Assembly: GCF_014529945.1 (NCBI RefSeq)
Contig: NZ_JACVFB010000007.1
Span: forward strand, 434,001 to 498,000
DNA: 64,000 nucleotides
Direction of reading: 5' to 3'
Source of the DNA: Chitinophaga varians
Lineage (GTDB): Bacteria; Bacteroidota; Bacteroidia; Chitinophagales; Chitinophagaceae
The notes beneath the pieces were generated by a model. The model was given only the letters and a program-made list of their open reading frames with translations. It was not told where the DNA came from and made no database searches. Numbering within the stretch: the stretch's first letter is position 1; each line of letters begins with the position of its first letter. The position numbers and the translations under genes were made by a program. This document shows positions 52,642 to 60,810 of the stretch, piece by piece.

Positions 52642-52815
52642 TTAAAACCGGCAGGAATCTACACTGCATATAGGAGCTCCCTGGCTCAGACAAGAGAGTG
52701 GATGGGAGTTGCAGGCAGCAGAGCGGTTGTCAGCTTCGGTAGCCTGCATATTTTTGCTCAGGTCAGATACTTTGATCTTGCCCAGGCTGAGCCTTTTTTC
52801 AGCTTGTTTTTTCAT
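52642..52815 (-). CDS. Class I lanthipeptide precursor 2
   Basis: A 57-residue peptide with leader KRLSLGKIKVSDLSKNMQ and a core containing Cys35, Cys42, Cys50 and Cys55. The core contains SHPLSCLSQG and ends GAPICSVDSCRF, with several Ser residues one to five positions from each Cys. It seems a duplicate of precursor 1 with an insertion of about five residues in the core. Its stop lies about 30 bases before the start of precursor 1. Confidence 0.9.
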   Translation of the reverse strand: MKKQAEKRLSLGKIKVSDLSKNMQATEADNRSAACNSHPLSCLSQGAPICSVDSCRF

Positions 52816-52835
52816 CAGCTATCGTTTTTTTGTTA

Positions 52836-52994
52836 TTAGCAACCCACTTTAGTTGACGGAGCGGGACATTTGGCCATCAGGCTGCATCCTGTGTAAGTTG
52901 GCGCTTTTACATCAATATTACCCTTTTGGGAACCATTCAGTTTTGCTACTTTAATCTTGTTGAGCACCAGCTTTTTTTCAAATGTTTTTCTCAT
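52836..52994 (-). CDS. Class I lanthipeptide precursor 3
   Basis: A 52-residue peptide with leader KKLVLNKIKVAKLNGSQKGN. The core from about residue 31 is APTYTGCSLMAKCPAPSTKV plus the final GC, with Cys37, Cys43 and Cys52 and Thr33, Thr35, Ser38, Ser47 and Thr48. The leader keeps the KKxxLxxIKVxxL pattern but the core differs from precursors 1 and 2. It is the first gene of the minus-strand operon, about 20 bases before precursor 2. The region 52995-53275 is AT-rich and must hold the divergent promoters for this operon and lanB. Confidence 0.88.
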   Translation of the reverse strand: MRKTFEKKLVLNKIKVAKLNGSQKGNIDVKAPTYTGCSLMAKCPAPSTKVGC

Positions 52995-53275
52995 AAAACA
53001 ATTTTTATAGGTTTAAATAAAAAATAAAAGAAGAATGATTGATAAACAGATAAATGGATTTTGGACAGACATTCTACTTTGAGGGTGATTAAATCAGGTT
53101 TTCTACGGATTACAGGATACTGATAAATGTAAGCAGAAACCATGAAACCATAGCTCACGGAAAAACGTGATTTTTAAAAATTTATTTGTTTAAACATGAA
53201 ATTTACCGGTTTTACGGGATATCCTTTCGTACCCGTTTCCGCTACCTTCAATAACTTAAGCGCGTACTGAAAACC

Positions 53276-56200
53276 ATGATCAAGGCTGAAAATTTTTATG
53301 TTGTCCGAACACCGCTCCTGCCGGTAGACACCACCGGTAGTCTGGCCCACCCACATCTTGCCCAACATATCCGGCAACTATTACAACAACCTTTTCTTCG
53401 TGAAGCTATCTACATCGCCTCACCGGAACTATACCAGGAACTGGAGAAATGGGAACAGGGAGACGAAGATGATAAAATGGTATACTCCCTGTACCGCTAC
53501 CTGTTGCGGATGAGCAGCCGCAGTACCCCCTATGGCCTGTTTGCCGGCTGCGCCACGGGCGCAGTGAGTGAGCAGTCGGGCATCCGGCTGCGTCCTTATC
53601 AACAGCACGTCAAACAAAGCCGGCTCGATATGAACTATGTGGCGGAACTGGTCACCGCCTTCACAGCTATCCCTGCAGTCAGGGAGCAGCTCCTCTTCTA
53701 CCCTAACAACTCCTTATATAAATCAGGTAGCCGTTACCGTTATGCCGCCTATCAGCTGACCAACAAATTCCGGCACTATTTCCTTACGGCCGTCAACGCC
53801 AGCGACTACCTCGACGCGGTACTACATATGGCCGCCAGGGGTACCACGCTGAAGGATATACGCAACAGCCTCATCGATGAAGCAGCCGGCATCACTGAAG
53901 CCGACGCCACTGATTTCACGGAAGAGCTGTTGCAAAGTCAACTGCTGGTCAGCGAACTGGAACCCACCGTTACAGGCGAACAGTTCTTCCGGCGTTTCCT
54001 CGAACGCGCGGCAACATTACAGCACACCGGCGACTGGCCATCCGTTCTCGGCCAGATACAGTCCCTGTTACAAGACCAGCAAAGCAGTATCGAAGCATAC
54101 CGCCGCGTACATTCGCTGGTGAAATCGTTGGTGCCCGACACCAGCGAAAAAGACCTTATTCAGACCGATCTGTTTGTCACAACAGTCCAAAATACACTGA
54201 GTCGTACCCTCGTCCATGATATCATGGCCCAGGTGGAGCGGCTGCGTAAACTGATGCGCCACCGCCCCCATACGGACCTGGAAAATTTCAGTCAGGCTTT
54301 CAGCCGCCGTTATGAAGAACAGGAAGTCCCGCTTGCCCTCGCCCTGGACCCGGAAGCGGGCATCGGCTATGGCAGCCATCTGGGACATCATACTGATCAT
54401 ACGCCGCTGGCCGACGACATCATGATCGCCGGCGCCGATACCACCACAGGCCGGCCCACCAGTAAGCTACAACGGTTCCAGCAAGAGCAACTGTACCGTT
54501 GCCTGCGGGACAACCATACCGAAATACTGCTCACAGACGCAGACCTGGATACGTTACAGGAAAAAGAGACGCCCGCCTTGCCTTACAGTATGTACCTGAT
54601 GGGCAGTCTGCTGGGCACCAGTGCCGCCGCCATAGATGCCGGCGACTACCTGTTTGAAATGAATGGCTGCACCGGCCCCTCCGCCGCTAATCTGCTGGGA
54701 CGTTTCTGTCACGGCGACGAGCAGCTGGCAGCACAGGTGAGAGCCTGCCTCGACCGCGAAGCCGCGCAGGAAACGGATAAAATCTTTGCGGAAGTGGTAC
54801 ACCTGCCGGAAGCCCGCACCGGCAATATTTTAATGCGCCCGCAGCTGCGCGATTATGAAATCGTATATCTCGCCAATTCACAGGTGCCCGAAGATCATCA
54901 GCTGCCACTGTCAGACCTGATGATCAGCGTACAACGAGGCCGCATCATACTACGGTCCCGTAAGCTGAATAAGATCGTTGTGCCACGGATGAGTACTGCG
55001 CATAACTATCGAAATGGCCTGCCAGTGTATAAATTCCTCTGTGAACTGCAATACCAGGATTTCCTGGGCAACCTCGGCTGGGACTGGCTACTCCCCGGCG
55101 GCGAAACATTCTTCCCGCGGGTACGCTATCGCAACATCATCCTCGCCAAATGCACCTGGAAGCTGGATAAAAAAGACCTGCCGGACCTCGACAGCGGAAA
55201 ATCGTCCATCGCCATTTTCCAGCCTTTCAAAAACCGCTGGCAGCTACCCTCCCATGTAACGATCGTGGAAGGCGACAACGAACTGCTGATAGACACTACC
55301 CAGGAGGCTGCCCTGCAACTGCTTTTACGGCAGCTGCGCAAAAACGGTACCCTCACCATCCAGGAGTTTCTCAGCACCTCCGAAAACTGCTGGATAGAAG
55401 GCCCGCAGGGCAGGCATACCAATCAGTTTATCATCCCGGTACATGACACCGCTGCCGTTCAGAAAACTACCCCTACGGATACACGTTCAGCTACAGCTCC
55501 CCCGCCGCGACAGTTTATGCCCGGCAGTGAATGGCTGTACCTGAAAGTATATTGCGGCACCCGCACCGCGGAAGATTTCCTGAAAGAAACCCTGCAGCCG
55601 CTGGCGCAACAACTCACAGACGCCTCGCTGATCGATAAATGGTTCTTTATCCGCTACACCGATCCGGACCATCACCTGCGCATCCGCTTTCACCACGGCA
55701 CGCAGCCCGACTTCTGGAAAACGGTACTGGAACGGTTCTACGCCGCCGTACAGGAGTTCTCCGGCAAAGCCCTGATATACCGCGTACAAACGGACACGTA
55801 TGAACGGGAAACAGAACGTTATGGCGAAAACACCATGGAGCTCAGCGAAACGGTTTTCTGTTATGACAGTGAGGCGGTGGTGCAAATCACCGGGCTGCTG
55901 GACGAAGAACAGGGAGAAGACTATCGCTGGCAACTGGCGCTGCGCGGCACGGATATGCTGTTGCAGGACTTCGGGTATACGCCGGACGAAAAAACCGCTT
56001 TCATGGAAAATCTGCAACAAGGCTTTTTCCGGGAGTTTGGCGGAGAAAAAACATTATTACATCAGCTCAACGATAAATACCGCAAAGAGATGCGGAAAGT
56101 ACAAAGTATCCTGAATCCACACGACGATGAGCGTAATGGCGTGGAGGAGGCGGTGGCCTTCTTCCGGCAGCGCTCAGAAAAAATACGGCAACTACTGCAT

Positions 56201-56416
56201 CATTACGGGCCGCTCCCCGAAAGAGGAGCCCTCCTCCCCAGCTACATACACATGTTCCTCAATCGCCTGTTCCTCGCCAATCAGCGCAAGCAGGAACTGG
56301 TGCTCTATCACTTCCTGAGCAAATATTACGCTTCCCAGTCCGCCATCCGGAAGCAACAAGCTACCACCGGCTCTATTCATCACATAAAATCGATACAGTA
56401 TGAAAAAGAAAAATGA
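53276..56416 (+). CDS. lanB: LanB full-length class I lanthipeptide dehydratase
   Basis: A 1046-residue dehydratase. The glutamylation domain occupies about 1-700 (LYRYLLRMSSRSTPYGLFAG near residue 70 is the Lant_dehydr_N signature; SAANLLGRFCHGDEQL and QVPEDHQLPLSDLMISVQRG are later landmarks). The SpaB_C-type elimination domain starts near 750 (GSEWLYLKVYCGTRTAEDFL) and ends with FLNRLFLANQRKQELVLYHF. Both activities are thus on one chain. It uses glutamyl-tRNA to glutamylate core Ser/Thr, then eliminates glutamate. It is divergent from the precursor-lanC operon. Its 3' end overlaps precursor 4 by 17 bases in another frame. Confidence 0.94.
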   Translation: MIKAENFYVVRTPLLPVDTTGSLAHPHLAQHIRQLLQQPFLREAIYIASPELYQELEKWEQGDEDDKMVYSLYRYLLRMSSRSTPYGLFAGCATGAVSEQSGIRLRPYQQHVKQSRLDMNYVAELVTAFTAIPAVREQLLFYPNNSLYKSGSRYRYAAYQLTNKFRHYFLTAVNASDYLDAVLHMAARGTTLKDIRNSLIDEAAGITEADATDFTEELLQSQLLVSELEPTVTGEQFFRRFLERAATLQHTGDWPSVLGQIQSLLQDQQSSIEAYRRVHSLVKSLVPDTSEKDLIQTDLFVTTVQNTLSRTLVHDIMAQVERLRKLMRHRPHTDLENFSQAFSRRYEEQEVPLALALDPEAGIGYGSHLGHHTDHTPLADDIMIAGADTTTGRPTSKLQRFQQEQLYRCLRDNHTEILLTDADLDTLQEKETPALPYSMYLMGSLLGTSAAAIDAGDYLFEMNGCTGPSAANLLGRFCHGDEQLAAQVRACLDREAAQETDKIFAEVVHLPEARTGNILMRPQLRDYEIVYLANSQVPEDHQLPLSDLMISVQRGRIILRSRKLNKIVVPRMSTAHNYRNGLPVYKFLCELQYQDFLGNLGWDWLLPGGETFFPRVRYRNIILAKCTWKLDKKDLPDLDSGKSSIAIFQPFKNRWQLPSHVTIVEGDNELLIDTTQEAALQLLLRQLRKNGTLTIQEFLSTSENCWIEGPQGRHTNQFIIPVHDTAAVQKTTPTDTRSATAPPPRQFMPGSEWLYLKVYCGTRTAEDFLKETLQPLAQQLTDASLIDKWFFIRYTDPDHHLRIRFHHGTQPDFWKTVLERFYAAVQEFSGKALIYRVQTDTYERETERYGENTMELSETVFCYDSEAVVQITGLLDEEQGEDYRWQLALRGTDMLLQDFGYTPDEKTAFMENLQQGFFREFGGEKTLLHQLNDKYRKEMRKVQSILNPHDDERNGVEEAVAFFRQRSEKIRQLLHHYGPLPERGALLPSYIHMFLNRLFLANQRKQELVLYHFLSKYYASQSAIRKQQATTGSIHHIKSIQYEKEK

Positions 56417-56531
56417 GAAAAAAATGAAACTGACCACTATTAAAGTGGCCAGACTGACAGCGATTCAGGAAAAGAATGCTTTTGGCGTCACTCGTCCTAC
56501 TACTACTGTTATTCGGACATTTGACTGCTGA
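56400..56531 (+). CDS. Class I lanthipeptide precursor 4
   Basis: A 43-residue peptide whose ATG lies inside the last codons of lanB. The leader EKKMKLTTIKVARLT keeps the KKxxLxxIKVxxL pattern. The core is AFGVTRPTTTVIRTFDC, with a single Cys at the very end and five Thr. Only one thioether ring can form, probably with Thr40 or one of Thr34-36, leaving the other threonines free or as dehydrobutyrines. A terminator follows at 56541-56575. A second in-frame ATG (residue 9) is possible but would shorten the leader. Confidence 0.8.
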   Translation: MKKKNEKKMKLTTIKVARLTAIQEKNAFGVTRPTTTVIRTFDC

Positions 56532-56540
56532 CAATTCCGG

Positions 56541-56575
56541 GTTGCGTTACCATCCGTAACGCAACTCTTTGTTCT
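56541..56575 (+). terminator. Terminator of the lanB-precursor 4 operon
   Basis: A 9-bp perfect stem (GTTGCGTTA / TAACGCAAC) with a 7-base loop is followed by TCTTTGTTCTGTT. It starts 10 bases after the stop of precursor 4 and ends just before the convergent phosphopantetheinyl transferase gene, supporting precursor 4 as the last gene of the operon. Confidence 0.7.
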
Positions 56576-56577
56576 GT

Positions 56578-57213
56578 TCAGAAGGTAATTTTTTCGATAG
56601 AAATAAACGCCGGATTGGCTTCTGTTGCCAGATGCCCGGCATAGGTCTCCTGTAAAGTCAATGGGGTCAGCGTCCAGGTGAAGCCCTGCAGCTCCACCGC
56701 ACTGTTGGAGAGAATATGTACTGCCGGCAATTCCACAATGCCCACGCCATTCGCCTTGGCCACCGCCTCTTTCATGGTCCAGTACTGATAGAATTGCCAC
56801 ATCGGGTCCGGAGCGCCCATCACCTGCTGCCACTCGTTTTCCGTAAACTGTTCCCTGAAATCACGGAAATCGATGCCCCTGTTTTGTTCTATGTCGATGC
56901 CCACCCTGCCGCTGGTATCCACGGCACACACCACCATATTACCGGAATGGGAAATATTGAAGTCCGGTCCGTCCGTCCAATACGGGCGGCCCGCCGGCGT
57001 ATACAATACCGACTCCAGGTCGCCCTGTCGGCCTAATTGTTCAAATGCATGCAGCAACAAATGTTTACCTAAAAGAGCGGCATGCGCATCCTCCCAACGG
57101 TAAAACCTCAGCACCTTTCGCCGCGCCTGTTCCGGCAATACAGCCAACAACCGCTCAAAACGATGCTCTGACAACGGAGTGTCAAAAACGGAATAATAAA
57201 TCGAGACAGCCAT
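56578..57213 (-). CDS. Sfp-type 4'-phosphopantetheinyl transferase
   Basis: A 211-residue protein. The magnesium/CoA motifs are GRVGIDIEQNRGIDF and FYQYWTMKEAVAKANGVGI, and an upstream FNISHSGNMVVCAVD motif is also standard for the Sfp group. It would activate carrier proteins with 4'-phosphopantetheine. No polyketide, peptide synthetase or carrier-protein gene lies in the window. Its position next to the lanthipeptide genes is therefore probably coincidental. Confidence 0.9.
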   Translation of the reverse strand: MAVSIYYSVFDTPLSEHRFERLLAVLPEQARRKVLRFYRWEDAHAALLGKHLLLHAFEQLGRQGDLESVLYTPAGRPYWTDGPDFNISHSGNMVVCAVDTSGRVGIDIEQNRGIDFRDFREQFTENEWQQVMGAPDPMWQFYQYWTMKEAVAKANGVGIVELPAVHILSNSAVELQGFTWTLTPLTLQETYAGHLATEANPAFISIEKITF

Positions 57214-57377
57214 AAACGGAAGATATATTTTTTCCCGGATTTGACTATATTTAAAACATCAAACTTGTTGCATAAAATAATACCATCGCAGCATAACCGC
57301 TACCATAGCCGGTTATAGACACAAGACACTTTTCAGGTTGTCTTGTACCTGGTTTTTATTTCCCTTAAAACAAGTTT

Positions 57378-58034
57378 ATGAAGAAAACGATCGCCGTTAT
57401 AGGCGGCACCGGCAAAGCTGGCCAATTCCTGATCAGACAGCTGTTATCCGAAGGATATGCCCTCAGATTGCTCGTCCGGCACCCGGACAAACTTTACGCC
57501 CAACAACCTTCGCTGCTACACCCGTCACCCACCGTATCTGTTATCCGGGGCGATGTACAGGACCTGCATGCCGTCTCAGCATGGCTACAGGGCAGCGATG
57601 CTGTGATCAGCACCCAGGGCAGCGCCTTACCGCCCAACTTCAGCAGCGCCACCGCGAATATACTGGCGGCCATGAAAACGTATCACCTTGCCCGTTACAT
57701 CGTGGTGACCGGTTTGTCCATAGATATTCCGGGTGATGACAAAAGCGAATGGTGCCGGCAGGCCTCCGCTTTTATGCGACAGCAGTATCCCGACACGATC
57801 GCTGACAAACAACAGGAATACTCATTGCTCAGCCGCAGCGAAGCTAACTGGACGCTCGTCCGTATACCGCTGTTGGAGCAAACACCTGGTACCGGCGCCG
57901 TCAGCGCATCATTGCGCGACTGCTCCGCACCCCGCATCCGCGCGGGAGACCTGGCCGTTTTCCTGACCGGCCAGCTGGAAGACAGCACGTATATACGAAA
58001 AGCGCCTTTTGTAGCGTCGATAGAGACGCCATAA
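57378..58034 (+). CDS. NAD(P)-binding atypical SDR protein
   Basis: A 218-residue Rossmann-fold protein. The nucleotide-binding motif KTIAVIGGTGKAGQFLIRQL is at the N terminus, and MKTYHLARYIVVTGLSIDIP with RSEANWTLVRIPLLEQ mark the NmrA/YwnB-like (NAD(P)H-binding) group. Members act as quinone-oxidoreductase-like or regulatory proteins; the substrate is unknown. It stands alone, followed by a palindromic repeat. Confidence 0.85.
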   Translation: MKKTIAVIGGTGKAGQFLIRQLLSEGYALRLLVRHPDKLYAQQPSLLHPSPTVSVIRGDVQDLHAVSAWLQGSDAVISTQGSALPPNFSSATANILAAMKTYHLARYIVVTGLSIDIPGDDKSEWCRQASAFMRQQYPDTIADKQQEYSLLSRSEANWTLVRIPLLEQTPGTGAVSASLRDCSAPRIRAGDLAVFLTGQLEDSTYIRKAPFVASIETP

Positions 58035-58049
58035 CATAAGAGGAGGCAT

Positions 58050-58169
58050 CATTTTAAATCCCGGGGCTGAAGTCCACGGTAACGTTTTGTTGACGCGTTG
58101 GGAGACGTTAGTCCCCCAAAAACAGCCAGAACAAATCATAGCCGGGAGCTTCTTCTCCGGGATTTAAAA
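58050..58169. repeat. Palindromic repeat element, copy D
   Basis: Outer arms TTTTAAATCCCGG and CCGGGATTTAAAA flank the element. Inside are a GGGGCTGAAGTCC half-site and CCCCCAAAAACAGCC followed by AGAACAAATCATAGCC. The inner part is repeated at 59031-59077. Confidence 0.65.
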
Positions 58170-58205
58170 ATTGATTATTTTAAAGCCATAACATATCCCG
58201 TTTTT

Positions 58206-58994
58206 ATGCGTGCTATTCTCCTTTCGTTACTGCTATCAGGACTTATCCTCTCCTGCCGCTCCACCAATGGCCACGCCGACAAAATAGAGCCGGTTGTCCC
58301 GGCAGATCGTATCATGAAAGACATGGTGAGTTTTTTATACTACCAACGAGACTACCTCAGGCTTCATGGAAAGTTCACCGCCGTTGATACCAGCTTCGCT
58401 CCTATAGACAGGGCCGCGTTTTTTCAGGCTATCCGGTCGGGCGACTACCTTCCTCTCCGGCTCAAAACAACTGATTCTGCTGTCAGCTATCAGCTCTGCG
58501 TGGTGCCGGCGTCTGCCAACGCTTCGGCAAAGCAGGTGCTTCTTCAGACCGGCGCGCAATTGTATGTTGATTATGCACGGGAGGGAAAAAAATTCCCCGC
58601 TATGGACTTCACCGATCTTACCGGCAAACATTACGACAGCCTCACGCTCGCAGGTAAGACGGTCGTCCTGAAATGTTGGTTCGTTCATTGCGTAGCCTGC
58701 GTAGATGAAATGCCCAGACTTAACCAGCTGGTTGCGGACAATAAAAACAGAAAAGATATCGTCTTCCTGAGTCTTGCTTCTGATACACCGCAACAACTAT
58801 CTGCTTTTCTAAAAAAGAAACAATTCGACTATGCCGTCATTCCCGTAACACAACAATTCTTTAACGATACGCTACAGGTGACATCTTATCCCACGCATAT
58901 GATCATCCGGGATGGCATTATCCAAAAAGCAGCCGGCAACGCAGAAGACCTTATCGATGCATTGAATGATTATGAGGATAACCTACAACATTGA
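58206..58994 (+). CDS. TlpA-like thioredoxin-fold lipoprotein
   Basis: A 262-residue protein from the ATG at 58206 (MRAILLSLLLSGLILSCRST, acylated Cys17). The C-terminal thioredoxin domain begins at about 125 (FPAMDFTDLTGKHYDSLTL) and has the redox motif CVAC in WFVHCVACVDEMPRL, then VTSYPTHMIIRDG with the cis-proline region. It would work in the periplasm on disulfide exchange. The N-terminal ~110 residues are of unknown function. The upstream part of the open frame crosses a repeat element and is not counted. Confidence 0.85.
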   Translation: MRAILLSLLLSGLILSCRSTNGHADKIEPVVPADRIMKDMVSFLYYQRDYLRLHGKFTAVDTSFAPIDRAAFFQAIRSGDYLPLRLKTTDSAVSYQLCVVPASANASAKQVLLQTGAQLYVDYAREGKKFPAMDFTDLTGKHYDSLTLAGKTVVLKCWFVHCVACVDEMPRLNQLVADNKNRKDIVFLSLASDTPQQLSAFLKKKQFDYAVIPVTQQFFNDTLQVTSYPTHMIIRDGIIQKAAGNAEDLIDALNDYEDNLQH

Positions 58995-59030
58995 AAATAT
59001 CGTTATTCCACAGGTAAAGAAAGAACCATT

Positions 59031-59077
59031 CCCCAAAACAGCCTGAACAAATCGTAGCCAGGGCTTCAGCCCCGGGA
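59031..59077. repeat. Palindromic repeat element, copy E
   Basis: CCCCAAAACAGCCTGAACAA is followed by ATCGTAGCC and the hairpin CCAGGGC-TTCA-GCCCCGGG. The first part matches the element at 58113-58143 almost base for base; the hairpin is the inverse orientation of the GGGCTGAAGCCC core. Confidence 0.65.
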
Positions 59078-59165
59078 CGCCCGGCGTCGTAATGTCCCCT
59101 AAAATTGTCGCAACGCCCCCCGACGCAATCTTGCAGCATGCTGTAGTTTTGTAGAAAACCACGGT

Positions 59166-59570
59166 ATGTCACAGATCAACGTATACCTCAACTTTGACGG
59201 CAAGTGTGCCGAAGCAATGAAGTTCTACCAAACCTGTCTGGGTGGTGAATTGACTATACAGATCGTAAAGGATTCTCCTATGGCAAAAGACTGGCCTGCC
59301 CACAAACAGGACCATGTGCTGCACAGCAGTATTACCAAAGGACCGCTGCTGTTACTGGCTTCAGATATGGGCGAAAATCCTTCCGGCAACAATATCAGCA
59401 TTAATCTCACCTGCGATACGGGCGAGGAACTGGAGGAAGCTTTTGAGAAGTTGTCGGCCGGCGGCGAGCGGACCAGGCCGGTGCATGATTTTTACGCCGG
59501 TAAAATAGCGGCGCTGAAAGATAAATATGGCTTCTATTGGATCCTCTATTCCCTGAACGGTCATCAGTAA
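59166..59570 (+). CDS. VOC-superfamily protein (PhnB-like)
   Basis: A 134-residue glyoxalase-fold protein of the PhnB/3-demethylubiquinone methyltransferase-like group: INVYLNFDGKCAEAMKFYQT at the start, LLLLASDMGENPSGNNISI in the middle and KDKYGFYWILYSL at the end. These small dimeric proteins occur widely in Bacteroidota and have no agreed function. The gene stands alone. Confidence 0.88.
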   Translation: MSQINVYLNFDGKCAEAMKFYQTCLGGELTIQIVKDSPMAKDWPAHKQDHVLHSSITKGPLLLLASDMGENPSGNNISINLTCDTGEELEEAFEKLSAGGERTRPVHDFYAGKIAALKDKYGFYWILYSLNGHQ

Positions 59571-59670
59571 AATTGACAGTCGTCCTGACCAATCTGGCAG
59601 CATGTTCGGGCGTGCCTTGCCAAAAAGGCGGAAATTTATTCTGGATGCATATTTGAGCGCCTGATCCATT

Positions 59671-60666
59671 ATGGAAAATGCACTCACTTTCTTAGCACAT
59701 CATCCGGTAAACGATGCCGGTTTACTGGATGCATATTCTCAAACGGTTACCGGTGTGGTAGGCACGGTCGCCGAATCCGTTGTACACATTGAAGTACAAC
59801 GTCCTGTCAACGACAGACGCAACCCGGAAAGAAAAACGCAGGGCGGCTCGGGATCGGGCTTCATCATTTCTTCTGACGGCTTTATCATCACGAATAATCA
59901 CGTGATAGAAAAGGCGGAAAGCATCCGCGTTTCTTTTGTTGACGGCAGGAAAGTCAACGCAGAAATAAAAGGCGCCGACCCTTCTACTGATATTGCGGTG
60001 CTCAAAATTGATGAAACCGGGCTAAAAGCTTTGTCTTTCGCGGATTCTGCTGCCTTACAGGTAGGACAGATCGCTATCGCCATCGGTAATCCCATGGGCC
60101 TGCAATACACCGTTACTGCCGGCGTGGTCAGTGCGTTGGGCCGCACGCTCCGCGCCAGCAACGGCAGGCTGATCGACAACGTCATTCAAACCGACGCGGC
60201 ACTCAACCCGGGCAACAGCGGCGGACCGCTGGTCAACTCCCTCGGACAGATCATCGGTGTTAACACCGCTATGATACCGGCCGCACAGGGACTATGTTTC
60301 GCCATCTCATCCAACCTCGCTGCCCAGATAGCCGGTCAGCTCATCCTGCACGGAAGAGTCAGACGCGCACAGCTCGGCATCGCTGCTCAACCGGTGAAGC
60401 TCACGGCCCGCATGATCGCCGCCAATAAACTCACCACACAAAGCGGCGTATACATTGTGGAAACCGTTCCTGACGGCAACTATGACAACAGCCAGTTACA
60501 TACCGGCGATATCATCGTGGCTTTCGACAACATCCCCGTAGCTACCGTGGATGACATGCATCAGCTGCTCACCGAAAAACAAATCGGCCGCAAAGTGCCG
60601 ATAGACGTGCTCCGCGGCGGGCACAAGGTAACCATCACCGTTACGCCGGGACCAAATGATATGTAG
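59671..60666 (+). CDS. HtrA/DegP-like serine protease without signal peptide
   Basis: A 331-residue S1C protease with one PDZ domain. The catalytic triad is visible as His77 (ITNNHVIE), Asp107 (DPSTDIAVLKID) and Ser183 (NPGNSGGPLVNS). The PDZ domain covers about 230-325 (GVYIVETVPDGNYDNSQLHT). There is no signal peptide or membrane segment at the N terminus, so a cytoplasmic location is possible, unlike classical DegP. Its stop codon lies at the edge of a 149-bp inverted repeat. Confidence 0.9.
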   Translation: MENALTFLAHHPVNDAGLLDAYSQTVTGVVGTVAESVVHIEVQRPVNDRRNPERKTQGGSGSGFIISSDGFIITNNHVIEKAESIRVSFVDGRKVNAEIKGADPSTDIAVLKIDETGLKALSFADSAALQVGQIAIAIGNPMGLQYTVTAGVVSALGRTLRASNGRLIDNVIQTDAALNPGNSGGPLVNSLGQIIGVNTAMIPAAQGLCFAISSNLAAQIAGQLILHGRVRRAQLGIAAQPVKLTARMIAANKLTTQSGVYIVETVPDGNYDNSQLHTGDIIVAFDNIPVATVDDMHQLLTEKQIGRKVPIDVLRGGHKVTITVTPGPNDM

Positions 60667-60809
60667 GGATTTTTTGATGTACGATTTTTTGATTTCATCA
60701 TCTGATAAACAGAGAAGACCGAAGCGAATTGAATTTGCTTCGGTCTTCTCTGTTTATTCGTATTGTGATCCACGAAATCAAAAAATCGTACATCAAAAAA
60801 TCCCTACAT
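60661..60809. repeat. 149-bp inverted repeat between convergent genes
   Basis: Outer arms of about 34 bases, beginning TGTAGGGATTTTTTGATGTA on the left and ending TCCCTACA on the right, pair perfectly. After an imperfect bulge, inner arms ATAAACAGAGAAGACCGAAG (plus C) pair across an 11-base loop. The cruciform or double terminator includes the stop codon of the protease and ends a few bases from the stop of the fucosidase gene (60811). Confidence 0.9.
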
Positions 60810-60810
60810 G

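Noticed and set aside
56578..57213. Phosphopantetheinyl transferase as evidence for an NRPS/PKS hybrid with the lanthipeptide
   Set aside because: No carrier protein, NRPS or PKS gene lies in the window; the enzyme is probably housekeeping or serves another locus.
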